Shown here piece after piece: positions 8,886 through 17,040 of a stretch of 64,000 nt of DNA. Within the stretch, counting starts at the first letter, position 1. Every line of letters begins with the position of its first letter. The position numbers and the translations under genes are program-made. Below the pieces are notes generated by a model. The model searched no databases and had not been told where the DNA came from. It worked only from the letters and a program-made list of their open reading frames with translations. The stretch spans positions 2,728,001-2,792,000 of the forward strand of contig OZ241380.1 in assembly GCA_965200765.1 (NCBI GenBank). Reading direction: 5' to 3'. Source of the stretch: G965200765 sp965200765. Lineage in GTDB: Bacteria > Pseudomonadota > Gammaproteobacteria > Arenicellales > JAJDZL01.

Positions 8886-9197
8886 ATCGAACTGGTGCTT
8901 GAATATTATTCTGTATTGATTCCACCCCTATAGTATCAAAGCAGGATGAATATGAATAGGTCAGATTCGAAAATCGAACATCGTGTGAAATTGAATCTGC
9001 TTGTCAATTGTAATTCTTTTTCGAATACAGCGACCACTGGAGTATGTTTCGGGGAACACTCATATTTCCTCGGAACCTTTTCAGCTTCGCAAACTGACAC
9101 GCGAAATTAATTCTACGCCAATCCGGCAAAATTGTGTACAATGGAATGTTTGCGTCTGTAAGACTCATTCCCCTTTTCACACTGATATTCGAAGAAA
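8886..9197. other. Divergent intergenic region between the R-M-like operon and the PP-loop gene
   Basis: 312 bases with no credible gene. It must hold both divergent promoters. A plausible rightward -10 is the extended element TGTGTACAAT ending near 9141, about 55 bases before the ATG at 9198. No matching control-protein (C box) repeat was recognised. Confidence 0.4.
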
Positions 9198-10241
9198 ATG
9201 AACACCAAGCGTAAAGCTGTTGCATTAATCTCCGGCGGATTGGATTCCATGCTGGCCGCGCAGGTTATGCTTGAACAGGACATACATGTCGAGGGTATCA
9301 ATTTCTTCACCGGATTTTGTGTTGAAGGGCATACCCATGCAATCCGCAACAAAAACCGAAACAAGGCAAAGCGCAACAACGCTTTGTGGACCGCTGAGCA
9401 ATTGGGCATAAAACTGCACATTATTGACGTGATCGAACCGTACAAGGATGTTGTATTGAATCCGAAGCACGGCTATGGTGCAAATCTGAATCCTTGCCTG
9501 GACTGCAAATCGTTCATGGTCGGTCGCGCTCGAAACTGGATGGAAGAACAACAGTTCGACTTCATTGTTACCGGTGAAGTGCTCGGCCAGCGCCCAATGT
9601 CGCAACGACGCGACACCTTTCCGGTGGTTGCTACTGAATCCGGTGCCGACGATCTGTTGCTACGCCCTTTGTGTGCAAAATTGCTACCCGAAACACTGCC
9701 GGAACGACAAGGCTGGGTAAATCGCGACGCACTGCATGCGTTTTCCGGTCGTAGCCGCAAGCCCCAGATGGAGCTGGCCAAAAAATTTGGCTTTACAGAC
9801 TATGCGCAACCTGCCGGCGGTTGTTGTTTCCTTACCGACGAAGCATATGCACGCAAATTGCAGGATCTGTGGGATCATCGCGGTAGCAAGACCTATGAAT
9901 TCGATGACATCATGCTACTCAAGGTGGGGCGACACTTGCGGCCCAAACCAGACTGGAAACTGATTGTCGCACGCGATGCAGGCGAGACGCGGTTCATGAG
10001 CGGCTACAAGAATCAATTCCCGCATGTCATCATAACCAGTCATTCAGGTCCATTGACTTTGATTGACGGGGAAATACCGGACGACGATATTGAACTGGCC
10101 GCCAGTTTGGCCGCCAGATTTGGCAGTTCTCGGAATGCCGACAGAGTGGAAATGAGATTCTCAAGAGGCAATGGCGACCAACGCACCTTGTATGTGTCAC
10201 CAATGAAGCCCGAAGAGGTAAAAGAACATTGGTACGTGTAG
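9198..10241 (+). CDS. PP-loop ATPase (ThiI/MnmA-like) with C-terminal NFACT-R-like domain
   Basis: 347 residues. The N-terminal SGGLDSMLA at about 11-19 is the PP-loop that binds ATP and adenylates a tRNA base in thiolation enzymes. Cysteines in NPCLDCK and GGCCFLTDEAY could carry the sulfur or bind metal. The last 120 residues (FDDIMLLKVGRHLRP...KLIVARDAGE) resemble the NFACT-R (DUF814) domain known to occur fused to ThiI-like PP-loop proteins. A TusA-like sulfur carrier gene overlaps its 3' end, which supports a sulfur-transfer role in RNA modification. The modified base is not known from sequence; annotations as TrmU/MnmA would be over-specific because MnmA motifs are not all present. Confidence 0.8.
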   Translation: MNTKRKAVALISGGLDSMLAAQVMLEQDIHVEGINFFTGFCVEGHTHAIRNKNRNKAKRNNALWTAEQLGIKLHIIDVIEPYKDVVLNPKHGYGANLNPCLDCKSFMVGRARNWMEEQQFDFIVTGEVLGQRPMSQRRDTFPVVATESGADDLLLRPLCAKLLPETLPERQGWVNRDALHAFSGRSRKPQMELAKKFGFTDYAQPAGGCCFLTDEAYARKLQDLWDHRGSKTYEFDDIMLLKVGRHLRPKPDWKLIVARDAGETRFMSGYKNQFPHVIITSHSGPLTLIDGEIPDDDIELAASLAARFGSSRNADRVEMRFSRGNGDQRTLYVSPMKPEEVKEHWYV

Positions 10242-10459
10242 ACTGCAAACTGGATGCACGGCAGTTGCTTTGCCCCATGCCTGTCATACGCACGCAGGAA
10301 AAAGTATCAGCGTTGCAACGCGGAAATGTGCTGGAAGTACGGTGCACAGACCCCGGTGCGCTGGTTGACATACCAGCATGGTGTCGTGTGCATGGTCATC
10401 GGGTACTTCAGACCGAGGAATGCGATAATGAATACATCGTTCAATTGCGAGTTTGCTGA
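10229..10459 (+). CDS. TusA-family sulfur carrier protein
   Basis: 76 residues from a TTG start that overlaps the upstream gene by 13 bases. The sequence DCKLDARQLLCPMPVIRTQ carries the CPxPxxxT motif of TusA/YedF/SirA proteins, in which the Cys holds a persulfide and passes it to a partner. TusA proteins normally supply thiouridine synthesis, molybdopterin or sulfur oxidation. Its overlap with the PP-loop gene makes that protein the probable recipient. No in-frame ATG lies nearby; translational coupling makes the TTG start credible. Confidence 0.88.
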   Translation: MVRVDCKLDARQLLCPMPVIRTQEKVSALQRGNVLEVRCTDPGALVDIPAWCRVHGHRVLQTEECDNEYIVQLRVC

Positions 10460-10519
10460 AATGCAAAGCCTTGAACCGGTTGAGCGCGGTTGAATATTAA
10501 GGTGCAACACAACCATTGT

Positions 10520-10535
10520 TCGCACTGATTTTGCA
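10520..10535 (+). promoter_or_regulatory. Possible sigma-54 type -24/-12 promoter upstream of glnA
   Basis: TCGCAC, five bases, TTGCA fits the TGGCAC-N5-TTGCA consensus with one mismatch in the GG of the -24 element; the GC of -12 and the 10-base spacing are right. Predicted start would be near 10547, at the left end of the palindrome. The mismatch in an important base and the odd position of the palindrome keep confidence low. Confidence 0.35.
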
Positions 10536-10545
10536 TGAAGTGTTC

Positions 10546-10575
10546 AGAATATGCACTAAATTTAGTGCATATTCT
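10546..10575. promoter_or_regulatory. Perfect 30-bp palindrome upstream of glnA, NtrC-box-like
   Basis: A perfect inverted repeat with core TGCACTAAATTTAGTGCA, 113 bases upstream of the glnA ATG. The half-sites TGCAC/GTGCA are those of NtrC boxes, but the gap is 8 rather than the usual 7 bases of enteric sites. An NtrC homologue is encoded right after glnA. As RNA it could also fold into a hairpin, but there is no T tract after it. Best reading: operator for the linked regulator, acting on glnA. Confidence 0.6.
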
Positions 10576-10688
10576 CTTTTATCAGGTTAAAATCTGATAT
10601 GTTTGTGTGTACTATTTTGCACAAACATTGCTGATTACCCATTTATGGAAATTTTTATTCGCAAATCACCAGACGAGGAGATTGAAAT

Positions 10689-12098
10689 ATGTCTGTAGAA
10701 AGTGTGATGAGTCTAATCAAGGAGAAGAACGTAAAGTTCATCGACTTGAGACTTACCGATACTCATGGAAAAGAACAGCATCTTTCCATACCCACAGAAT
10801 CTTTTTCGGAAGAAATCTTTGAAGAAGGCACTATGTTTGACGGTTCATCCATTGCGGGCTGGAGATCCATTGACAATTCGGACATGGTAATGATGCCTGA
10901 CCCGGAAACCGCGATGATTGATCCGTTCATGCAGGAAACGACATTGCTGATCCGATGCGATGTCTATGACCCGATGACGGGGCAACCATACGACAAGGAT
11001 CCCAGAAGTATTGCAAGGAAAGCTGAAAAACATTTGATTTCAACTGGAATTGCGGATACTGCCTACTTCGGTCCCGAACTTGAATTCTTTGTGTTCGACG
11101 GCGTGAGATGGGGCAATACAATGCGGTCGTCTTTCTATGAAATCCGTTCATCTGAAGGTTCCTGGGCCTCGGATGAAAGTTTTGATCAAGGTCCCAATTT
11201 CGGGCATCGTCCCTCCATCAAGGGCGGTTACTTTCCGGTTCCGCCGATGGACTCCATGTCCGACTTACGCTCTGCCATGTGTCACGCAATGTCAGACATG
11301 GGACTCGTCATTGAAAAACATCACCATGAAGTGGCAACAGCAGGACAGGCAGAAATTGGAATGAAATATGGCACCTTGCTCAAGCAAGCCGATATTTCAC
11401 AGATCTATAAGTACTGCGTCCACAATGTTGCACGGGTTCATGGAATGACTGCAACTTTCATGCCCAAGCCGCTAATGGGCGACAACGGTACTGGAATGCA
11501 CGTTCACCAATCGCTGTTCAAAAAAGGCAAAAACCTGTTTGCCGGTGAAAAATACGCCAACCTGAGCCAGAATGCGCTTTACTATATTGGCGGCATTTTC
11601 AAGCACGCACAAGCACTGAATGCGTTTACAAACCCCACCACCAACAGTTATCGACGGTTGGTTCCGGGATATGAAGCGCCTGTACTGCTTGCTTATTCGG
11701 CACGCAACCGGTCGGCATCTTGCCGTATTCCGTATGGGCCAAGGAACTCGACCCGCGTTGAAGTCCGCTTTCCGGACCCATCTGCGAACCCGTACTTGGC
11801 ATTCACGGCCATGATGATGGCCGGCATCGACGGAATTCAAAACAAGATTGCTCCGGGTGAACCCCTGGATGTTGACTTGTACGGACTGTCTCCCGAGGAA
11901 GAAGCCAAGATCCCGCATGTTGCACAGAATCTTGGCGATGCACTCCGCTCATTGGACCGGGACCGAGAGTTCCTGACCGCAAGTGGTGTATTTACGGACT
12001 CTGTAATCGATTCGTTTATCGAGCTAAAGGCCGAAGAGTTTGATCGCTTGCGTCTGGCAGCTCATCCGCTTGAATTTGAGATGTACTACAGTGTGTAG
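10689..12098 (+). CDS. glnA: Glutamine synthetase, type I
   Basis: 469 residues, the usual GSI length. Makes glutamine from glutamate, ammonia and ATP; forms dodecamers in the cytoplasm. Visible signatures: MFDGSSIAGW near the N-terminus, PEPD-equivalent MPDPETA, the ATP-binding KPLMGDNGTGMH, NRSASCRIP, and the adenylylation loop DLYGLSPEE with its Tyr, so it should be of the adenylylated (beta) class. Start ATG at 10689 is preceded by GAGGAG eight bases upstream. The long upstream region carries a palindrome and a possible -24/-12 promoter. An NtrC-type regulator lies downstream, but no intact NtrB gene lies between. Confidence 0.97.
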   Translation: MSVESVMSLIKEKNVKFIDLRLTDTHGKEQHLSIPTESFSEEIFEEGTMFDGSSIAGWRSIDNSDMVMMPDPETAMIDPFMQETTLLIRCDVYDPMTGQPYDKDPRSIARKAEKHLISTGIADTAYFGPELEFFVFDGVRWGNTMRSSFYEIRSSEGSWASDESFDQGPNFGHRPSIKGGYFPVPPMDSMSDLRSAMCHAMSDMGLVIEKHHHEVATAGQAEIGMKYGTLLKQADISQIYKYCVHNVARVHGMTATFMPKPLMGDNGTGMHVHQSLFKKGKNLFAGEKYANLSQNALYYIGGIFKHAQALNAFTNPTTNSYRRLVPGYEAPVLLAYSARNRSASCRIPYGPRNSTRVEVRFPDPSANPYLAFTAMMMAGIDGIQNKIAPGEPLDVDLYGLSPEEEAKIPHVAQNLGDALRSLDRDREFLTASGVFTDSVIDSFIELKAEEFDRLRLAAHPLEFEMYYSV

Positions 12099-12145
12099 GA
12101 GTCCACGCTTCTGCAAAGCTGTTTAATCACTCATCACACTACACT

Positions 12146-12172
12146 GTCGCCGGGCATCCAATGCCCGGCGAC
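12146..12172 (+). terminator. Strong hairpin after glnA
   Basis: A perfect 12-bp GC-rich stem (GTCGCCGGGCAT / ATGCCCGGCGAC) with a three-base loop, 47 bases after the glnA stop. No T tract follows, so it could be an attenuating or RNA-stabilising hairpin that reduces read-through from glnA into the regulator gene rather than a classical terminator. Confidence 0.6.
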
Positions 12173-12493
12173 CTTCGCAGTACAGAATCCTCAGACAATC
12201 AAAGCAAGTCTTCTGTCGAAACAGGCGGGGACAATTTGGCAGTGAGCAACAACAATGGTTCTATCCTTGGAAATTGCTCACACTCCAAATCTTCAGGTCG
12301 TTTCGAGCTGGCGGTCCCATCCACTGGCCACTGCAACAACGATTTGCTATCGGAAGTTGCAAATCAAAATTGGCAAACACTGCGCCAGTAATCCCGAACA
12401 ATACTCGAATTTTCCTCTTTTCCCCATCGCTCTTCGGGGATGTATAGAGTGGCACGTTGCCAACACTAGTGCCGGTGAAGGAGAAATTGTCGC
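12173..12493 (+). other. Gap where ntrB would be expected; possible decayed NtrB tail
   Basis: Only about 320 bases separate the hairpin from the NtrC gene, far too few for an NtrB kinase (about 1 kb). An open stretch at about 12221-12340 reads GGDNLAVSNNNGSILGNC and then SGRFELAVPSTG, which faintly recalls the end of a histidine-kinase ATPase domain. The resemblance is weak, so decay of ntrB is only a suggestion. An overlapping open frame ends at 12497 with an ATGA overlap onto the next gene but has no recognisable product. Confidence 0.25.
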
Positions 12494-13909
12494 ATGAATA
12501 TTTCATCATCGCCGGTTTGGATTATTGACAACGATCCATCCATCCACTGGCTATTGGAACAGGCATTGCAAAATGAAGGATTTGAATCTCGCTCCTTCTT
12601 CGACGCGAAAGACGCTCTGGAAAATTTCGGACCGCAACAACCCGCGCTGATTGTTGTCGATGCACAGGTGCCGGGTATGGACTGTTTTGAATTTCTGGAG
12701 CGCATTCAAAGGAGAAAGCCGGAACTGCCCGTTATTGTAATGGTCGCTTACTCCGATCTGAATACGACTGTGGAAGCACTTCAGCGCGGCGCACACAATT
12801 ACCTTCCCAAGCCTTTCAACAACGTTGAAGCCATTACTCTGATTCGTAATGTGATGCAGAGTTCCACTACCGATACGGAACTGGACGAACCGTTTGTGCC
12901 GAGCACAATGATCGGTGAATCACCTACCATGCAGGAATTGTTTCGTACAATCCGCCGTTTGTCCAAGTCCACGCTGAATGTGCTGGTTACCGGTGAATCC
13001 GGTACCGGCAAGGAACTGGTTGCCCGTGCATTGTTTGAAAACAGCAAACGAAACAATAAACCGTTTGTGGTGATCAATGCAGAAGCAATTCCCATGGATT
13101 TGCTTGAGTCAGAGTTGTTTGGATATGAAGCTGCCTCATTTGCAGGAGCCGGCCGGCATCGTGTCGGGGGAATTGAGAAGGCCGATGGAGGTACTTTGTT
13201 TCTTGATGAAATCGGTGACTTGTCCCTCGAACTCCAAGGTCACCTGTTAAGGGTTTTGTCAGAAGGAAAATTTTATCGATTCGGTGGCATCAGGCAAGTT
13301 TCTGTGAATGTTCGTATCATTGCTACCACCAACCGGAATTTGGAAGATCTGGTCAGGCAAAACAAGTTTCGAGCGGATTTGTACCATAGATTGAACGCGT
13401 TACGCGTAAATGTAGTACCGGTACGCGAGCGTACCATGGACATACCGCTTCTGGTCCGCGCGTTTCTTCGGCGAGCTGCCAAGCACCAAAAGGTTGCCGA
13501 AAAAGAGATGTCCCCCGAAGCAATGCGATGCTTGACGATGTACAATTGGCCGGGCAATGTCCGGGAAATCATCAATGTATGTCGACTGCTTGTTGTGACG
13601 ACTGCGGCGCGCACCATTTCAGTAAAAGATCTGCCTCCGGAATTTCGTCCCACCCAGTTAGTCGAGGATGCGGCTATCGAAGCGCTGGACTGGCAATCTC
13701 CGTTAATCTTGCATATACAGCAATTACTGTATCAAGGTGAAGAAAACATCGGTGATTATCTCAAGGAGGAATTCGATGATATTGTTGCAAGGACTGCAAT
13801 CGAATTCTTCAACGGTTCAAAAACTGATGCCGCGAAGCGTTTGGGTTGGAGTCGAAACAGAGTATACCGCAAAATGCAGGATACAGACGACACCATCCGC
13901 GAACACTGA
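12494..13909 (+). CDS. ntrC: NtrC-family response regulator with altered switch and GAFTGA motifs
   Basis: 471 residues: receiver domain (1-120), AAA+ sigma-54 activator domain (about 137-375) and a C-terminal Fis-type helix-turn-helix (AAKRLGWSRNRVYRKM). The receiver keeps D12/D14, phospho-acceptor D56 and K106, but the conserved switch Thr/Ser is Val84 (IVMVAYSD). Walker A is GESGTGKE (167-174) and Walker B LFLDEIGD is intact. The sigma-54-contacting loop GAFTGA is ASFAGA at 214-219, with the critical Thr replaced by Ala. In the family, loss of this Thr usually abolishes sigma-54 activation, while some NtrC proteins (Rhodobacter capsulatus) lack GAFTGA and work with sigma-70 RNA polymerase. 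So this protein may act as a repressor or sigma-70 regulator at glnA. No partner kinase gene is adjacent. Confidence 0.88.
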   Translation: MNISSSPVWIIDNDPSIHWLLEQALQNEGFESRSFFDAKDALENFGPQQPALIVVDAQVPGMDCFEFLERIQRRKPELPVIVMVAYSDLNTTVEALQRGAHNYLPKPFNNVEAITLIRNVMQSSTTDTELDEPFVPSTMIGESPTMQELFRTIRRLSKSTLNVLVTGESGTGKELVARALFENSKRNNKPFVVINAEAIPMDLLESELFGYEAASFAGAGRHRVGGIEKADGGTLFLDEIGDLSLELQGHLLRVLSEGKFYRFGGIRQVSVNVRIIATTNRNLEDLVRQNKFRADLYHRLNALRVNVVPVRERTMDIPLLVRAFLRRAAKHQKVAEKEMSPEAMRCLTMYNWPGNVREIINVCRLLVVTTAARTISVKDLPPEFRPTQLVEDAAIEALDWQSPLILHIQQLLYQGEENIGDYLKEEFDDIVARTAIEFFNGSKTDAAKRLGWSRNRVYRKMQDTDDTIREH

Positions 13910-13980
13910 AAATCAGAATTTGTCGTTGCGGAAATACATATTTGCGCCTGAATATTGTCAAAAGATCGTTGGTTCTCCCC

Positions 13981-14040
13981 TATAATGCAAGTGCAAAAAG
14001 CAACTGGCGACCCAGGCACCTGGAAGCCAGTCGAAATTGC
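13981..14040 (+). promoter_or_regulatory. Promoter -10 and structured leader of metK-ahcY
   Basis: TATAAT at 13981-13986 is a consensus -10; the -35 is unclear (TTGTCA lies about 20 bases upstream, rather far). The predicted leader begins near 13993 and holds a nested hairpin: GCAA (14000-14003) with TTGC (14037-14040), CTGGC (14004-14008) with GCCAG (14026-14030), and CCAG (14012-14015) with CTGG (14020-14023) around a GCAC loop, with an internal GAC/AA loop. Because the operon makes SAM and recycles SAH, a ligand-sensing role is attractive. It does not match the SAM or SAH riboswitch consensus that I can recall. Confidence 0.45.
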
Positions 14041-14081
14041 TTGAACAGTTGAACCATCCAAGTCTACCGGGAAACCTGAAC

Positions 14082-15296
14082 ATGGGAAAGGAATACATAT
14101 TTACATCCGAGTCGGTCTCCGAAGGCCATCCCGACAAGATGGCCGATCAAATTTCCGATGCAATTCTTGACACACTGCTAAAGCAGGATCAGGGTAGCCG
14201 CGTCGCTTGCGAAACTTTGGTGAAATCAAAGATTGACGTGACCAATGGAAATAGTACGAATATCTCTCACAAGACGGTTCTGGCCGGTGAAGTCTCGACC
14301 TCGGCCAAGGATGTAGATTATGAACAGATCGCCCGGAATGCGATCAAGTTCATTGGTTATGATTCCGATGACAAGGGCTTCAACTGGCAAACTTGCGAAG
14401 TTGAAACAATCATCAATGAACAATCGCCGGATATTTCCCGCGGCGTTGCTGAAGGAGATGAGCAAGGTGCCGGTGACCAGGGATTGATGTTCGGATTTGC
14501 TTGCGACGAAACCGACGTCCTGATGCCATGGCCCATAACTTACGCTCATCGGCTTGTCAAAAAACAGGCAGAACTCAGAAAAGCCGAAAGCAGTTCCTTG
14601 AAGTGGTTGGGCCCGGATGCCAAGTCTCAGGTCAGCGTTGTTTATGATGAATATCAACCGTTACGCGTTCACGCGGTAGTGTTGTCAACGCAACATGATG
14701 AAAGCATTTCCCAGTCGCAAATACGCGAAGCGGTGATTGAGGAAATTATCAAGCCGGTAATCCCGGCGAATATGATGCCGGCTAACGATCAAATCCATGT
14801 CAATCCGACGGGCAAATTTGTGGATGGCGGACCCAAAGCGGACTGTGGATTGACCGGTCGTAAAATTATCGTTGATACCTACGGCGGCATGTCGCGGCAT
14901 GGTGGTGGCGCATTTTCCGGAAAAGATCCATCGAAAGTAGACCGTTCAGCAGCCTATTTGATGCGCTATGTTGCCAAGAATGTCGTGGCCGCTGGGCTCG
15001 CCAAACGCTGTGAAGTGCAAGTATCGTATGCAATCGGAGTCGCCAAACCGATATCACTGATGATCAATACCTTTGGAACCGGCGCACATGACGATGCAAA
15101 AATCGCTGATATCGTATCGAATAACTTTGATTTGCGGCCAGCGAAAATCATTGAAACGCTGGACTTGCTGCGGCCGATTTATCAACAGTCTGCCTGCTAT
15201 GGTCACTTCGGAAGAACCGAACCGGAATTTTCCTGGGAAAAAACCGACGTGGCACCTCAATTGAGGGAAGCGGCCGGACTTGCCCCTCATTCATAA
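14082..15296 (+). CDS. metK: S-adenosylmethionine synthetase
   Basis: 404 residues from ATG 14082. Makes SAM from methionine and ATP in the cytoplasm. The N-terminus YIFTSESVSEGHPDKMADQ is the family signature; further motifs are GAGDQGLMFGFACDET, GGGAFSGKDPSKVDRSAAY and the C-terminal GRTEPEFSWEKTD. An upstream in-frame TTG at 14037 would add 15 residues that do not belong to the family, so the ATG is preferred although its ribosome site is weak. ahcY follows after 15 bases, forming a SAM-cycle operon that uses the methyl donor and clears its product. Confidence 0.97.
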   Translation: MGKEYIFTSESVSEGHPDKMADQISDAILDTLLKQDQGSRVACETLVKSKIDVTNGNSTNISHKTVLAGEVSTSAKDVDYEQIARNAIKFIGYDSDDKGFNWQTCEVETIINEQSPDISRGVAEGDEQGAGDQGLMFGFACDETDVLMPWPITYAHRLVKKQAELRKAESSSLKWLGPDAKSQVSVVYDEYQPLRVHAVVLSTQHDESISQSQIREAVIEEIIKPVIPANMMPANDQIHVNPTGKFVDGGPKADCGLTGRKIIVDTYGGMSRHGGGAFSGKDPSKVDRSAAYLMRYVAKNVVAAGLAKRCEVQVSYAIGVAKPISLMINTFGTGAHDDAKIADIVSNNFDLRPAKIIETLDLLRPIYQQSACYGHFGRTEPEFSWEKTDVAPQLREAAGLAPHS

Positions 15297-15311
15297 CCAG
15301 ACAGGAAACCA

Positions 15312-16622
15312 ATGAAAGCAGTACTACGCTCCGTTACTCAAGATTACAAAGTCGCTGACATCGGCTTGGCTGAATGGGGCCGAAAAGAAATTTCAATTGC
15401 TGAAACCGAGATGCCGGGGTTGATGGCCCTGCGCACCAAGTATGCAGAGGAGCAACCACTGAAAGGCGCGCGAATTGTCGGCTGTCTGCACATGACCATT
15501 CAGACGGCAGTACTGATCGAAACACTAACCGCATTGGGTGCCGAAGTTCGCTGGTCGTCATGCAACATATTTTCCACACAAGATCATGCTGCCGCAGCAA
15601 TTGCAGTAACCGGTGTTCCAGTATTTGCCTGGAAGGGAGAAACCGAAGATGAGTACTGGTGGTGCGTTGACCAAACCATAGTCGGCAATGACGACTGGGT
15701 CCCGAATATGCTTCTGGACGATGGCGGTGATCTGACACTTGTCATGCACGAGAAATATCCGGAAATTATGAAGCAAATACGCGGGCTTACGGAAGAAACA
15801 ACAACAGGAGTACACCGCCTGTATGAAATGATGAGCAAGGGTACGCTCCAGTGTCCGGCCTTCAATGTCAACGACTCGGTAACCAAAAGCAAGTTCGACA
15901 ACTTGTACGGATGCCGCGAATCATTGCTTGATGGCATCAAGCGCGCCACGGATACGATGATTGCGGGGAAAACTGCGGTTGTCTGCGGCTATGGAGATGT
16001 CGGCAAGGGATGTGCGCAATCACTGAGAGGACAGGGGGCGACAGTACTGATTACGGAAATCGACCCAATTTGCGCATTGCAAGCCGCGATGGAGGGATAT
16101 CGGGTTACTACCATGGAAGAAGCGGCTCCCCAAGCAGATATTTTTGTTACTGCCACTGGCAATTGGCATGTCATCACGATTGATCACATGAAAGCTATGA
16201 AAAATCAGGCGATTGTTTGCAATATCGGGCATTTTGACGGTGAAATTGATATTGCGTCGTTACGCAAGCTGGAATGGGAGAATATCAAGCCGCAAGTGGA
16301 CCATGTTATTTTCCCCGACGGCAAAAGACTGATTGTGCTTGCTGAGGGGCGACTGGTGAATCTGGGCTGTGCAACCGGACATCCGAGTTTCGTAATGTCC
16401 AATTCATTTACGAACCAGGTGCTTGCACAAATCGAGCTCTGGACAAAATCGGACGAATACAAGAATCAGGTTTATGTCTTGCCGAAGTTGCTTGATGAAG
16501 AAGTGGCGAGATTGCACCTGGACAAAATCGGTGTAAATCTGACTCACCTCACTGAGGAGCAAGCCGAATACATCAATGTTCCGGTTGAAGGGCCGTTCAA
16601 GCCCGAATATTACCGCTATTAG
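15312..16622 (+). CDS. ahcY: Adenosylhomocysteinase
   Basis: 436 residues. Reversibly splits S-adenosylhomocysteine into adenosine and homocysteine with bound NAD+. Motifs: SSCNIFSTQDHAAAAIA, NVNDSVTKSKFDNLYGCRESL with the catalytic Lys, the Rossmann GYGDVGKGCAQSLRGQGA, NIGHFDGEIDI, and the C-terminal PFKPEYYRY. A purine-rich AGGAAACC precedes the ATG. It shares the metK transcript. Many gammaproteobacteria use Pfs/LuxS instead; an AhcY route is common in marine and environmental lineages. Confidence 0.97.
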   Translation: MKAVLRSVTQDYKVADIGLAEWGRKEISIAETEMPGLMALRTKYAEEQPLKGARIVGCLHMTIQTAVLIETLTALGAEVRWSSCNIFSTQDHAAAAIAVTGVPVFAWKGETEDEYWWCVDQTIVGNDDWVPNMLLDDGGDLTLVMHEKYPEIMKQIRGLTEETTTGVHRLYEMMSKGTLQCPAFNVNDSVTKSKFDNLYGCRESLLDGIKRATDTMIAGKTAVVCGYGDVGKGCAQSLRGQGATVLITEIDPICALQAAMEGYRVTTMEEAAPQADIFVTATGNWHVITIDHMKAMKNQAIVCNIGHFDGEIDIASLRKLEWENIKPQVDHVIFPDGKRLIVLAEGRLVNLGCATGHPSFVMSNSFTNQVLAQIELWTKSDEYKNQVYVLPKLLDEEVARLHLDKIGVNLTHLTEEQAEYINVPVEGPFKPEYYRY

Positions 16623-16824
16623 TCATTCGACCTGTCACATCGAATAAAACGGCGACCGGAACTTCAACCGGCCTTGGCCTGAGCAAAACAGTCCAGCTCG
16701 GCAATCGCGACCTCGGATTCCTGTGAACTCAATATGCGGCGGCCCTGGCAGTCCGGAGAACTGCCAAGCTATACTATGGTCCCCCGCGAAGCCTACTAAC
16801 TTTGCGAGGTGTGTGCTGTTGTGC
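16623..16824. other. Convergent gap with several hairpins
   Basis: About 200 bases between convergent ahcY and the DUF465 gene. TGGCAGT (near 16746) pairs with ACTGCCA (near 16760), flanked by GCGG and CCGC, and CGCGAAG / CTTTGCG forms another stem near 16795. These could be bidirectional termination signals or a small structured RNA. A 6S RNA was considered but its signature was not seen. Confidence 0.3.
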
Positions 16825-17040
16825 TTATCCCGCCTCTGCGGTCACGTCGGCAACAGCTTGCCTCTCAAGAGAAGCGATCATGTCTTTGATCTGAAGCTTT
16901 CTTTTCTTCAGACGCCGAATCTGCAATTCATCGGCATTTCGGTCTTGCGACAGACGAATCAGCACATCGTCTAAATCGCGGTGTTCAGTTTTCAGTGATT
17001 CAAGTTTCAATTGGATGTCATCAGCGGTGTTTTCAGGCAT
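16825..17040 (-). CDS. YdcH-like small coiled-coil protein (DUF465)
   Basis: 71 residues, charged and helical throughout: LKLESLKTEHRDLDDVLIRL, then LQIRRLKKRKLQIKDMI, the typical DUF465 pattern where an HxxLD segment precedes a LKKxKLxLKD segment. Function of the family is not settled. Start ATG at 17040 has AGGA 13 bases upstream. It stands alone, convergent with ahcY. Confidence 0.8.
   Translation of the reverse strand: MPENTADDIQLKLESLKTEHRDLDDVLIRLSQDRNADELQIRRLKKRKLQIKDMIASLERQAVADVTAEAG

Noticed and set aside
12255..12497. 80-codon frame ending with an ATGA overlap onto ntrC
   Set aside because: The product has no kinase or other recognisable features and overlaps a competing open frame; position alone is not enough.
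13993..14081. SAH riboswitch upstream of metK-ahcY
   Set aside because: The GAGGAGCG-type core and pseudoknot partner of the SAH consensus are absent; kept only as an unassigned structured leader.
16680..16824. Possible 6S RNA in the ahcY/DUF465 gap
   Set aside because: Several stems are present but the long rod with a central bubble and conserved flanks could not be made.
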